Source: Neptunomonas marina
GTDB lineage: Bacteria > Pseudomonadota > Gammaproteobacteria > Pseudomonadales > Balneatricaceae
Direction: 5' to 3'
Assembly: GCF_004005935.1 (NCBI RefSeq)
Contig: NZ_SACQ01000001.1
Span: forward strand, 186,001-250,000
Length of the DNA: 64,000 nt
Positions 16,660 through 26,001 of the stretch are shown here, piece after piece. Position 1 is the stretch's first letter. Every line of letters begins with the position of its first letter. The notes under the pieces were generated by a model. The model was not told the DNA's origin, made no database searches, and worked only from the letters and a program-made list of their open reading frames with translations. The position numbers were made by a program, and so were the translations under genes.

Positions 16660-18905
16660 AGCCCCAGCGTTTTGAGCTTGCGTTTGGTCATACGGCGGAT
16701 CTCACTCTCGTCCTCCGCTTTTTGCGCTTTAATCAGTAGCTTTTCGAGATCTTTGCGGCTCGTATTGCGAATCACCCATTTAATCATCGGAATACGATGA
16801 GCACTCAAACTCAGCCGGTCAAAGCCCATCGCGATTAGCAGCAGCACGGCCGCAGGATCGGCAGCCATCTCTCCACACAGCGAAATGGGTAGGTTAAGTG
16901 TTTTACAGCGCGCTTGTATCATCTCAAGCGCTGACAACACCGCAGGGTGCAGCGGATCGAATAGACGCGAGACTTTCGGATTATTTCGATCAACGGCGAG
17001 CAAGTACTGCGCTAAGTCGTTGGTGCCGACAGATACAAAGTCGATATAGGGTGCGGCTTTCTCTAACAACAAGATAGCTGCGGGTACTTCGATCATAATA
17101 CCGAGCTTTGGCGCCGTTGCTTGCTTGCCCTCATTGTGTAGATCTTTGAGTACTTGATCGAGCAGGGCACGCAGCGCTTTGATCTCGTCAATACGGCTGA
17201 CCATTGGCACAATGATCTGCAGGTTCTCGCGGCCGTGCCCAGCGCGGACCATAGCGCGTAGCTGCGTAATTTGCAGCGCAGTGTTATCCAATGTGAAGCG
17301 AATACCTCGCCAGCCAAGATAGGGGTTTTCCTCTTTGATCTCGTAGTAGGGGAGTTGCTTATCGCCACCAATATCTAGCGTCCGCATCGACACGGGTCTT
17401 GGGTAGTAGGCATCGATGACCTGCTTATAAACCCGGTACTGCTCATCTTCTGTTGGGAAGCCATCGTGGACCATAAACGGGATTTCAGAGCGATACAGCC
17501 CCACACCCTCGGCACCATTCACAAGCCCCGGCGATACGTCAGCCAATAGGCCGGTATTGGTCAGTAGCGTGACATGGAAGCCATCGTCTGTTTCTGCAGG
17601 TAAATCTTTGAGCTGCGCCAGTTGGGAGTTGAACTTCTCCTCATTACGCTTGATCTGGCGGTATTCGCGTGTCATCTCTTTAGGCGGTGACGCGATAACA
17701 AAACCACTGTTGCCGTCGATGATGACGGTCTGGCCGCTGTAACGTTCGATATCTAGCTCAGTGACGCCCATCACTGCGGGAATACCTAAGGCGTTTGCAA
17801 CGATTGCCGTATGGGATAATGCCGAGCCCGAGCGGCAAATAATGCCGACAAGCTGATCTTTATCGAAATCAGATAGGTCCGTAATACTGATCAAATCCCC
17901 CGCCAGGATGATGGCGGTATCTTTAGGGGGCTCACGCAATCGCTTCTTGCGGAGCATTTGATTGATCAGCTTAATGGCGATATTACGCACATCTTCAGCG
18001 CGCGCCTGCATGTAAGGGTCTTCTGAGGCTTCAAACACCGCCGCGTGATCAAGCGCAGCTTTACGCACCGACCAGATCGCTGTGTTGCCTTTCTCGATGA
18101 GGGTGATGACGTTTGCGGAGAGTTCTGGGCTCGCCAGCATCATGCGATAAACGGTGAAAAGCGACGCGATATCTTCGGGTAGGTCTTTTTCAATACGGGC
18201 CTCGCCTTGCTCTACTTCGGCGATCGCACCTTCGAGTGCGTGATGAAAGCGCTCCAGCTCCTCTTGAATATCATCGGCTTTTTTCGGCAGGGATGCCTTA
18301 AGGTCCACTTGGCTGTTTAGCTGCGTAAGCTGACCAACAGCAACGCCTGTCGAGCCAGAGATACCGTCATAACGCTTATATAGCTTGCCGGGTCGGCGTC
18401 TTGGCATCCAGTCGCCAGACTTTTGAATCGCGTTCAGCGTTGCAGCAAGCTGTGAAGCCACGGTCACCAAAAACGCTTCAGCCTCCGGTGAGAAAGGCGC
18501 ACGTTTAGTACCCTGAATAACAATAACGCCCACTAACTGGCGCAAGTGAATCAGCGGAACAGCCATAAACTGGCGATAGGGGGTTTCCTCTGCATCTGGG
18601 AACAGACGAAACTTCTCATGCAGCGAGGCATCTTCAAGGTTTAGCAAGTTTTTTGTGGCAGCAACTGTACCAACCAAACCCTCCTCAGGATTAAGGCGAA
18701 TCTTCCCCACAGCCGACTGAGATAGGCCTTGCGTGGCGGCAAGAATCAGTTGCGCACGCGAGGGGGATTTTAGATAAAGACTGCAAACAGGCACCTCCAT
18801 CAGATCGCTGAGTCTGGCCACAATCGTCTGCATGGCCGCGACTGCATTTTCCGCATCAGATATCTCTTGTACCAAGGGGGTCAGATTAGCTAATGAGTGT
18901 TGCAT
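16656..18905 (-). CDS. ptsP: Phosphoenolpyruvate-protein phosphotransferase of the nitrogen PTS (EI-Ntr)
   Basis: 749 residues from ATG 18905, chosen because AGGA lies 9 nt upstream and the length equals E. coli PtsP (748); a frame to 19013 would add 36 residues. An N-terminal GAF domain (about 15-160, nitrogen-metabolite sensing) is followed by the EI N-terminal helical part, the phospho-histidine domain with His365 (LSHTAIVANALGIPAVMG), and the PEP-binding barrel with GTNDLAQYLLAVDR and the catalytic Cys in SLCGEMA. It autophosphorylates from PEP and passes phosphate to NPr, then EIIA-Ntr. No rppH gene, its usual upstream neighbour, is present. Confidence 0.95.
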   Translation of the reverse strand: MQHSLANLTPLVQEISDAENAVAAMQTIVARLSDLMEVPVCSLYLKSPSRAQLILAATQGLSQSAVGKIRLNPEEGLVGTVAATKNLLNLEDASLHEKFRLFPDAEETPYRQFMAVPLIHLRQLVGVIVIQGTKRAPFSPEAEAFLVTVASQLAATLNAIQKSGDWMPRRRPGKLYKRYDGISGSTGVAVGQLTQLNSQVDLKASLPKKADDIQEELERFHHALEGAIAEVEQGEARIEKDLPEDIASLFTVYRMMLASPELSANVITLIEKGNTAIWSVRKAALDHAAVFEASEDPYMQARAEDVRNIAIKLINQMLRKKRLREPPKDTAIILAGDLISITDLSDFDKDQLVGIICRSGSALSHTAIVANALGIPAVMGVTELDIERYSGQTVIIDGNSGFVIASPPKEMTREYRQIKRNEEKFNSQLAQLKDLPAETDDGFHVTLLTNTGLLADVSPGLVNGAEGVGLYRSEIPFMVHDGFPTEDEQYRVYKQVIDAYYPRPVSMRTLDIGGDKQLPYYEIKEENPYLGWRGIRFTLDNTALQITQLRAMVRAGHGRENLQIIVPMVSRIDEIKALRALLDQVLKDLHNEGKQATAPKLGIMIEVPAAILLLEKAAPYIDFVSVGTNDLAQYLLAVDRNNPKVSRLFDPLHPAVLSALEMIQARCKTLNLPISLCGEMAADPAAVLLLIAMGFDRLSLSAHRIPMIKWVIRNTSRKDLEKLLIKAQKAEDESEIRRMTKRKLKTLGL

Positions 18906-19040
18906 ACGGGCCGGTCCTGTATAATCGAGAAGGCTGAGCGATTCTTGATAATCGCACATAAAACAATTGATTAGCAACGGCTGTTGTGCTGCGTTAAAAA
19001 CGCCTTCAAACATGTGTTTGATGCTAACAAGGGGTAATGT

Positions 19041-19247
19041 GTGAAGAGCTTTTTGTTTACAACTGATAATGACCGCGGTGGCGTGATACTCTGCAATCTC
19101 GATACCCTCGAAGAGGCAGTGGACTATCTACATATCCGCTTTAAAGGTGTGGTGCGCGTGGAGCAGGGCAAGGACTACTGGACAGAGCAAAGTGGCTTTG
19201 TTTACCTCAATTCACCACAAGATGATCCACCCCCAGAACAAGGATGA
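19041..19247 (+). CDS. 68-residue hypothetical protein ahead of recC
   Basis: GTG start at 19041 with AAGGGG 6 nt upstream. The product is soluble with an acidic, proline-containing tail (SPQDDPPPEQG) and a compact N-terminal part (KSFLFTTDNDRGGVILCN). No motif is recognised. It ends 14 bp before recC on the same strand, so it is probably the first gene of the recCBD operon or a translated leader. It is unlike PtrA, which lies inside the E. coli locus. Confidence 0.65.
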   Translation: MKSFLFTTDNDRGGVILCNLDTLEEAVDYLHIRFKGVVRVEQGKDYWTEQSGFVYLNSPQDDPPPEQG

Positions 19248-19261
19248 TTCGGGACACCTAA

Positions 19262-22200
19262 ATGCTACGCATCTACTACGCAAACTCCCTCGAAACACTG
19301 CGCGATGTACTTGTTGAAATGGTACATCGCGAGCCGCTCAGCGATCCATTCGCGAGTGAGCAGATTTTGGTTCAAAGCCCCGGTATGGCTCAGTGGCTCA
19401 AGCTGGAGCTAGCGGAGCGCATGGGCATCGCTGCCAACATCGACTTTCCACTACCGGCTAGCTTTTTATGGCAAGTGTTTGTGGATGTGCTGGATGAGGT
19501 GCCTGAGCGCTCGGTATATAACAAAGCAGCCATGACATGGGTGTTGATGCGCCAGCTTCCCGAACTACTCGAGCAAGCGCACTTCGCTGTGCTGCGCCGT
19601 TACTGTAGCGAAGACAGCGATCCGCTGCGCCTATATCAGCTCTGCGCCTGTATCGCTGACCTGTTTGACCAGTATCTCGTTTATCGTCCCGATTGGATTG
19701 CAGCGTGGGAAGCGGGAGAAAATAGCCCCGCAGCCAATACAGAACACGCGTGGCAACCCATTCTATGGCGTCGCATTGTGGCCGATGTTACTGAGCGTGG
19801 CTTACCCCATTGGCATCGTGCCAATATGTATGAAACCTTTTTTCAGGCGCTAACCAAAGCTGACCGACTGAACAGCTTGCCATCGCGTGTGTTTGTCTTT
19901 GGTATCTCTGCACTACCGGAGAACTACGTTGAGGCGTTGGCCGGACTGGGTGAAAAGGTGGATGTGCACCTAATGATTGCAAACCCCTGCCGCCACTACT
20001 GGGGAGATATTGTTGATCCCAAATATCTTGCTCGGCTAAACCGAGAGTGGCTTACCAAACATCAAGGTGAAGCGCAGAGTTACCACCACGTGGGGCATCC
20101 GATTCTCGCGTCCATGGGTAAACTGGGCCGTGATTACCTCCACATTGTGCAGCAGCTCGAAAAGCCAGAAGTTGGCCTGTTTTCAGAGCCGTGCTACGAC
20201 AACCTGCTCCATGCGGTGCAGTCTGATATTTTAGACCTGCAAGATAGTGCAGCGGCAGACACCACCAGCGCCTTTCGCTATCGTCCGGATGACAAGAGCA
20301 TCCAGCTGCATGCAACCCATAGCCCTTTGCGTGAAATTGAGGTGCTGCAGGACCAATTATTGGCGATGTTTGCCGAAGATCCCGCACTTAAACCCCGCGA
20401 CATTATTGTTATGATGCCGGATGTTGCCAGCTATGCGCCCTATATTGATGCGGTGTTTGGTAATGCAGAGCCTGAACACTTCCTGCCTTACTCCATATCG
20501 GACCGGTCCGCTGATCAAGAGATCCCGCTGATCAACAGCTTCTTACAGCTGTTGAACTTGCAAAAGAGCCGCTTTACCGCCCCGCAGATTATCGAGCTGT
20601 TAGAGTTACCGGCGACGCAGCGAGCTTACGGTATCTCGCCCGAGAGCTTTGAAGATATTCGCCACTGGGTGGCGGAATCGGGCATTAGCTGGGGATTAGA
20701 TGCCGATATGCGTGCCGAGGTTTGCGATATCTCCTTTGCTGAAAACAGCTGGGCATTTGGTTTAGATCGGCTCTTTGGTGGTTACGCACTCGGGGATGTA
20801 GATCTATGGCAGGATACAGCACCCTATGCGGGTGTCAGCGGTTTATCGTCGGTGGCGCTTGGTCAGCTTGCTGCCTTCATCAGCGACCTAAAACACTACC
20901 GTCAGGTGTTCACCGGCGAGCGCAGCTTAGCGCAATGGATCAGTGAAATTCTGCAGCTGACCCAAACGGCTTATCAGCCAGATGATCACGACCATGAGGC
21001 GCTTGCGTTGATCAACCAGGCGCTAGAAAACCTGCAAACAACCTTTGCGGAGGCGGCCTTTGAGCAACCGCTGGCGGCGGATATTTTACGCGCTCATCTA
21101 GCCGAATCACTGAGCGCACAGCGTGCATCGCAGCGTTTCCTTTCGGGGCAGATCAATTTTTGTACCTTGATGCCGATGCGGGCGATTCCGTTCCGTGTCG
21201 TCTGCCTCGTTGGTATGAACGATGGCGCATATCCGCGCAGCTTACCGCCGCTAGGTTTTGACTTAATGGCCAACCATCCACGCAAAGGTGATCGCTCAAG
21301 ACGAGACGATGACCGCTACCTCTTTTTAGAAGCCCTGTTGTCCGCCAAAGAGACGCTTTACTTAAGCTATGTGGGACGTTCGATCGCGGATAACACGCCG
21401 CGCATCCCCTCAGTATTGGTGAGCGAACTACTTGAATATTGTGAGCAAGCTTACGGTATAGCGGAGCAAGGCGAGAGCCTGCAGGCCTTGTTGCAAGTCG
21501 ATCATCCACTCACCGCCTACAGCGAGCGTTACTTTGATGGCTCAGATGCGCGCTTGTTTAGCTACAACGGGCGCTGGTTACCAACAGCACAACCGCTAGT
21601 AGCAGACGCTAAGCCGATATCCGAGCCGTTGGGCGATGAGCCCATCATGTTAGATATCGAGAGTGTGGTGCGATTTTTCCGCAGCCCAGCAAAATACTAC
21701 TTTGAGCAACACCTGCAAGTGTATTTTCCCGAGCAGGAGGAGGCGCTGCCAGAAGAGGAGCCGTTTGCTGTCTCGAACCTAGCGTTGTTTGCTCTGCGTG
21801 AGCGCTTGCTAGACGATGCGCTCAAAGGCGAGCCTGCTGAGCGGATCAGCCAGCAACTGCGTGCTGAAGGGATCTTGCCGGTTGGCCCTGCCGGTGAGTT
21901 AGTCCTTACACGGGAGTTGGAGCAGATGGCTGTGCTGAAAGACAAGATGCAAGCTTTTCTTGTGGGTGAGCCCTCAAAACAAGCGATAGATCTGCGCTTT
22001 GAGTGCTTTGGGCAGAAAGTGCAACTGCAAGGCTGGCTGCGCGACATCTACGCAACGACACGCCTAGAATATCGCGCTTCCAAAAGCCGCGATCATCATC
22101 GTTTTGGGCTATGGATTCGCCATTTGGCAATGAATGCCATGGGGCTTGAACGCGATTCCACCTACCGAGGTATCGATAAGTGTTTTGCTTATCAACCGGT

Positions 22201-22495
22201 ACCGCCATCTGAAGCACACCAGACATTGGCCCAGCTGATTGAGTTTATGCTCCGTTATAGGGGCAAAGCGACGAGTTGGCAGCCAAAAGCTGCATGGCCG
22301 CTGCTCACGGGCTATCAGCATGACCCAGAAGAGGCGAGGAAGCGTGGCGAAAAAGCCTTTCTTGAAGCACAAGAATATGACCCGTATCTAACCCGCTTAG
22401 CGTATCGCTGGGAGGTGATTGAGCCGCTTATGATTGAGCAGACCGAGGCGCTGTTTGGATCTTTGTTGCGTTACCGCAAGGAGGATGAGAAATGA
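19262..22495 (+). CDS. recC: Exodeoxyribonuclease V gamma subunit
   Basis: 1077 residues, slightly shorter than E. coli RecC (1122). The N-terminus (SLETLRDVLVEMV, SPGMAQWLKLELAERMGIAANI) is characteristic, and the fold is an inactivated helicase followed by an inactivated nuclease-like domain. RecC holds RecB and RecD together, splits the duplex and recognises Chi in the exiting 3' strand. Its stop overlaps the recB start (ATGA). Whether the Chi sequence is that of E. coli cannot be told from here. Confidence 0.95.
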   Translation: MLRIYYANSLETLRDVLVEMVHREPLSDPFASEQILVQSPGMAQWLKLELAERMGIAANIDFPLPASFLWQVFVDVLDEVPERSVYNKAAMTWVLMRQLPELLEQAHFAVLRRYCSEDSDPLRLYQLCACIADLFDQYLVYRPDWIAAWEAGENSPAANTEHAWQPILWRRIVADVTERGLPHWHRANMYETFFQALTKADRLNSLPSRVFVFGISALPENYVEALAGLGEKVDVHLMIANPCRHYWGDIVDPKYLARLNREWLTKHQGEAQSYHHVGHPILASMGKLGRDYLHIVQQLEKPEVGLFSEPCYDNLLHAVQSDILDLQDSAAADTTSAFRYRPDDKSIQLHATHSPLREIEVLQDQLLAMFAEDPALKPRDIIVMMPDVASYAPYIDAVFGNAEPEHFLPYSISDRSADQEIPLINSFLQLLNLQKSRFTAPQIIELLELPATQRAYGISPESFEDIRHWVAESGISWGLDADMRAEVCDISFAENSWAFGLDRLFGGYALGDVDLWQDTAPYAGVSGLSSVALGQLAAFISDLKHYRQVFTGERSLAQWISEILQLTQTAYQPDDHDHEALALINQALENLQTTFAEAAFEQPLAADILRAHLAESLSAQRASQRFLSGQINFCTLMPMRAIPFRVVCLVGMNDGAYPRSLPPLGFDLMANHPRKGDRSRRDDDRYLFLEALLSAKETLYLSYVGRSIADNTPRIPSVLVSELLEYCEQAYGIAEQGESLQALLQVDHPLTAYSERYFDGSDARLFSYNGRWLPTAQPLVADAKPISEPLGDEPIMLDIESVVRFFRSPAKYYFEQHLQVYFPEQEEALPEEEPFAVSNLALFALRERLLDDALKGEPAERISQQLRAEGILPVGPAGELVLTRELEQMAVLKDKMQAFLVGEPSKQAIDLRFECFGQKVQLQGWLRDIYATTRLEYRASKSRDHHRFGLWIRHLAMNAMGLERDSTYRGIDKCFAYQPVPPSEAHQTLAQLIEFMLRYRGKATSWQPKAAWPLLTGYQHDPEEARKRGEKAFLEAQEYDPYLTRLAYRWEVIEPLMIEQTEALFGSLLRYRKEDEK

Positions 22496-25400
22496 GCGCA
22501 CAGCTATTAGATCCGGTTAGCTTGCCCATTCAGAGGCGCTGCTTAATCGAGGCCAGTGCTGGCACCGGTAAAACCTTCACGTTGGCGGCGCTCTATCTGC
22601 GTCTGTTGCTTGGTATGGGCAACGACCAACAGCAACGTCGCCCGCTCGGGGTGGAAGAAATTCTGGTGGTAACCTTCACAGAAGCTGCCACACAAGAGTT
22701 GCGTGACCGTATCCGCGTACGTATCCGAGAGGCTCGGCGAGCCTTTTTAGAAGGCAGTAGTGATGACCCGTTGCTGCAACGTTTGGTGGCCGACAACAGC
22801 GATCATGCACAAAGCGCTAAGCTACTGGAGATAGCGGGCGCTGCGATGGACCAAGCGGCGATCTTCACAATCCATGGCTTTTGTCAACGAATGCTGCGCC
22901 AACACGCGTTCGAGAGCGGCGCGATGTTTAGCCAAACCCTAACCACGGATGATGAGCCGCTCGTGCGCCAGGCATTGCTGGATTTCTGGCGCACCACTGT
23001 GTACCCGTTACCCAAGTCCTTGGCTGACGCGGTTTTAGCTGAGTTTGCATCGCCCGATGCGTTATTAGGTGAGGTGCGCAGCTATCTGGGTTTGCCACTG
23101 CTAACTCAAACGCCTGATTACGCTGAGTTCGACTTAGCCGCAGCTTGGGCGGCGCAAGACTCCGCCCTGCAAGCGCTACGTGAAGCGTGGCCAAGTGCTG
23201 CCGGTGAGCTGGCGCAGATCATTGCTGACTCCGATATCAACAAGCGCTCCTACAGCAAAGGTAACGTCCCCAAATGGGTGGATAAAGTAAGCGATATGCT
23301 GGCCGGCGTGATCAGCATGAAAGAGGGGCGTGAGCCGCTGTCACGTTTCTCAACCGCCATGCTGCACGAGAAAACCACGAAAGGTGCTGTGCCACAACAT
23401 GCGATCTTCGCGCTGGTGGATGCCTATTTTGCAGCCGATGTGCCGATCAAAGCGGCTATTACCTCCAAAGCACTCGCTCAAGTGCGTATACGTTTAGCCC
23501 GAGCTAAACAGGAACAGCAGTTGCTCGCATTTGACGATCTGCTGACCCAATTAGCGGGAGCGCTGCAAAAAGCGCAGGGGAGCCAACTGGCAGACGCGAT
23601 CCGCCACCAATACCCCATCGGGCTGATCGATGAGTTCCAAGATACCGACCCGTTGCAGTATCAGATCTTTAGCTGCATCTATCGTGCGGACAGCCAAGAT
23701 AAAACGGCTCCCGCGTTACTGATGATCGGTGATCCCAAGCAGTCTATTTATGCTTTTCGTGGCGCGGATATATTCACCTACATGCAGGCAAAACAGGAGG
23801 TGGATGCACACTACACACTAGAGACGAACTGGCGCTCGGGTGAAAGCATGGTGGCAGCCGCCAATGCGCTCTTCAGCCATCACCCTGAGGCCTTTATCTA
23901 CGCTGAGCAAATTCCTTTCTCCCCTGTTGCGTCGGCACCCAATGCAGGTGCTAAAACGCTGCAGTTTGACAGCACCCCGCAACCGGCATTGCAGCTTTGG
24001 TTGGCTCCAGAGCGGCTCAATAAGACGGAATACCTAGCGCAGTTTTCACAGTTAACGGCGCAGCAGATCAAGGCGTTGCTCACCGATCAGCGCTTTCAAC
24101 TGAAAGGGCGGGCAGTTGAGCCTGCTGATATTGCGGTTTTAGTCAGAGATCGCAACGAAGCGGCAGCGGTGCAACAAGCGCTGGATGAGCAGGGCGTCGC
24201 TTCGGTGTTTATGTCCAACCGCAATAGTGTGTTTACCACACCGGAAGCACGCGAGCTTTACTACATCTTAGAGGCGGTGGCAGAGCCTACCGATGAGCGT
24301 TTATTGCGTACAGCGATTGCGACATCAGTCTTTCAGCTTTCGGTAGGGCAGCTGGAAGCGTTGTTTCAGGATGAGTTAGCTTGGGAGGCGCTGGTGCTTG
24401 AGTTTCGTGAGCTGAAGCAGGTCTGGCAGCGCCTTGGCGTGCTGGCGATGTTGCACCAACTACTGGTTACACGCGAGCTAACCGGCGGTTTTCTAGCATC
24501 GGCCAGTGGCGAACGCCGGTTAACCGATCTGCTACACCTAGGTGAGTTACTGCAGCAAGCCAGCCAACAAGTGGAAGGGCTGAGCGGTATTTTGCGGTGG
24601 TTATCGGAGCACCTGACATCGCCAAACCACAATGCACAAGAGCAACAGTTACGCCTAGAAAGTGATCGTTCTCGGGTGCAGGTGATCACTATTCATAAAT
24701 CGAAGGGCCTGGAGTACAACCTTGTTTTTCTGCCCTTCGCAACGCTCTATCGCGCCAGTGATCGAGCGCTATATCACGATGAGCACGGTAACACGGTGCT
24801 TAATCTGGCGGCTGATGACGAAGCCCTCGCCAGAGCGGATCGTGAGCGCCTCGCGGAAGACTTGCGTTTATTGTACGTTGCGGTCACGCGTGCCGTTTAC
24901 GGTTGCTATCTTGGGGTGGCTGATTGGGGGAGTAAGCGCATTAGCAGAGTTTCCGGCAGTGCGCTGGGCTATCTGTTAGATGCCGATGGCGATACGCTGG
25001 CCGAGCGTTTACATGCATTTGTTGAGCAAACAGCAGCCGTGGATTTTGCTGCAATCGAGTTTGATAGCGCCGTGCCTATGGAAACCGGTGATCTGCTGGC
25101 CGCATGCAGTGCGCCGCCATTAAGCGCACGAGGCTTCGTCGGTGAGATTGAGCGGGAGTGGCGCGTCACCAGCTACTCTGCGTTGAGCCGTGGCCATCAA
25201 ACGATCACCGCAGAACCTGTGTTAGTTGATGCGCTGGATCTGGAGGTTGCTGAAGAGGCTGATACACCGCAGCATGATGACATACCCGATATTATGCACT
25301 TCCCCCGCGGCGCCGTCGCCGGGACTTTTTTGCACACGCTATTTGAAGAGATCGACTTCAAGAACACCGATGACGCGCTTTTAGCCGACGTCATCGAAAA

Positions 25401-26001
25401 ACAGCTTTTGCTGGCAGGTTTTGATGAACAGTGGCAGCCGGTGTTGATCGATTTTATGCGCCGTGTGCTCAGCACCGAACTATCGCAGGCAGGTTGTGCA
25501 CTGGCTGATATCGGTCCTACAGAGCGTTGTGTGGAGATGGAGTTCTTTATCCCCTTTGCATCTTTAAGTGCAGCGCCGGTTAATAGGCTGTTGCAGCAGT
25601 ACGATCCGCTCGCGAAAAGTGCGGGCGAGCTGCGTTTTGAACAGGTGCGCGGTATGTTGAAGGGCTTTATCGATCTGACCTTTCGCTTTGGTGGGCGTTA
25701 CTACGTGCTGGACTATAAATCCAACCACCTAGGCGATACGGTGGAAGACTATAGCCAGTCAGCTATGGCAGATGCGATGTGTGATCACCGCTATGATTTT
25801 CAATATGTGCTCTACACGCTGGCGCTTCACCGCCTACTCAAACTGCGCTTGCCCGATTACGACTATGACCGCGATATTGGCGGTGTTTACTACCTCTTCT
25901 TGCGCGGCATGGCGCCGGGCAGTGACCATGGTATCTACTACACCAAGCCCGAGCGCGCTCTTATCGAGCAGCTGGACCATCTGCTGCAGGAGGGTGTGTG
26001 A
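22492..26001 (+). CDS. recB: Exodeoxyribonuclease V beta subunit (3'-5' helicase/nuclease)
   Basis: 1169 residues. An SF1A helicase fills the first 850: Walker A EASAGTGKTFT with Lys27, LIDEFQDTDPLQ (Walker B/Q), IGDPKQSIYAFRGAD, and VQVITIHKSKGLEY near residue 730. The C-terminal nuclease domain holds MLKGFIDL and VLDYKSNHLG (about 1058-1085), the metal-binding Asp and the DYK catalytic set. RecB moves 3'-5' on one strand, cuts it, and loads RecA after Chi. It is translationally coupled to recC upstream and overlaps recD by one base. Confidence 0.96.
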   Translation: MSAQLLDPVSLPIQRRCLIEASAGTGKTFTLAALYLRLLLGMGNDQQQRRPLGVEEILVVTFTEAATQELRDRIRVRIREARRAFLEGSSDDPLLQRLVADNSDHAQSAKLLEIAGAAMDQAAIFTIHGFCQRMLRQHAFESGAMFSQTLTTDDEPLVRQALLDFWRTTVYPLPKSLADAVLAEFASPDALLGEVRSYLGLPLLTQTPDYAEFDLAAAWAAQDSALQALREAWPSAAGELAQIIADSDINKRSYSKGNVPKWVDKVSDMLAGVISMKEGREPLSRFSTAMLHEKTTKGAVPQHAIFALVDAYFAADVPIKAAITSKALAQVRIRLARAKQEQQLLAFDDLLTQLAGALQKAQGSQLADAIRHQYPIGLIDEFQDTDPLQYQIFSCIYRADSQDKTAPALLMIGDPKQSIYAFRGADIFTYMQAKQEVDAHYTLETNWRSGESMVAAANALFSHHPEAFIYAEQIPFSPVASAPNAGAKTLQFDSTPQPALQLWLAPERLNKTEYLAQFSQLTAQQIKALLTDQRFQLKGRAVEPADIAVLVRDRNEAAAVQQALDEQGVASVFMSNRNSVFTTPEARELYYILEAVAEPTDERLLRTAIATSVFQLSVGQLEALFQDELAWEALVLEFRELKQVWQRLGVLAMLHQLLVTRELTGGFLASASGERRLTDLLHLGELLQQASQQVEGLSGILRWLSEHLTSPNHNAQEQQLRLESDRSRVQVITIHKSKGLEYNLVFLPFATLYRASDRALYHDEHGNTVLNLAADDEALARADRERLAEDLRLLYVAVTRAVYGCYLGVADWGSKRISRVSGSALGYLLDADGDTLAERLHAFVEQTAAVDFAAIEFDSAVPMETGDLLAACSAPPLSARGFVGEIEREWRVTSYSALSRGHQTITAEPVLVDALDLEVAEEADTPQHDDIPDIMHFPRGAVAGTFLHTLFEEIDFKNTDDALLADVIEKQLLLAGFDEQWQPVLIDFMRRVLSTELSQAGCALADIGPTERCVEMEFFIPFASLSAAPVNRLLQQYDPLAKSAGELRFEQVRGMLKGFIDLTFRFGGRYYVLDYKSNHLGDTVEDYSQSAMADAMCDHRYDFQYVLYTLALHRLLKLRLPDYDYDRDIGGVYYLFLRGMAPGSDHGIYYTKPERALIEQLDHLLQEGV

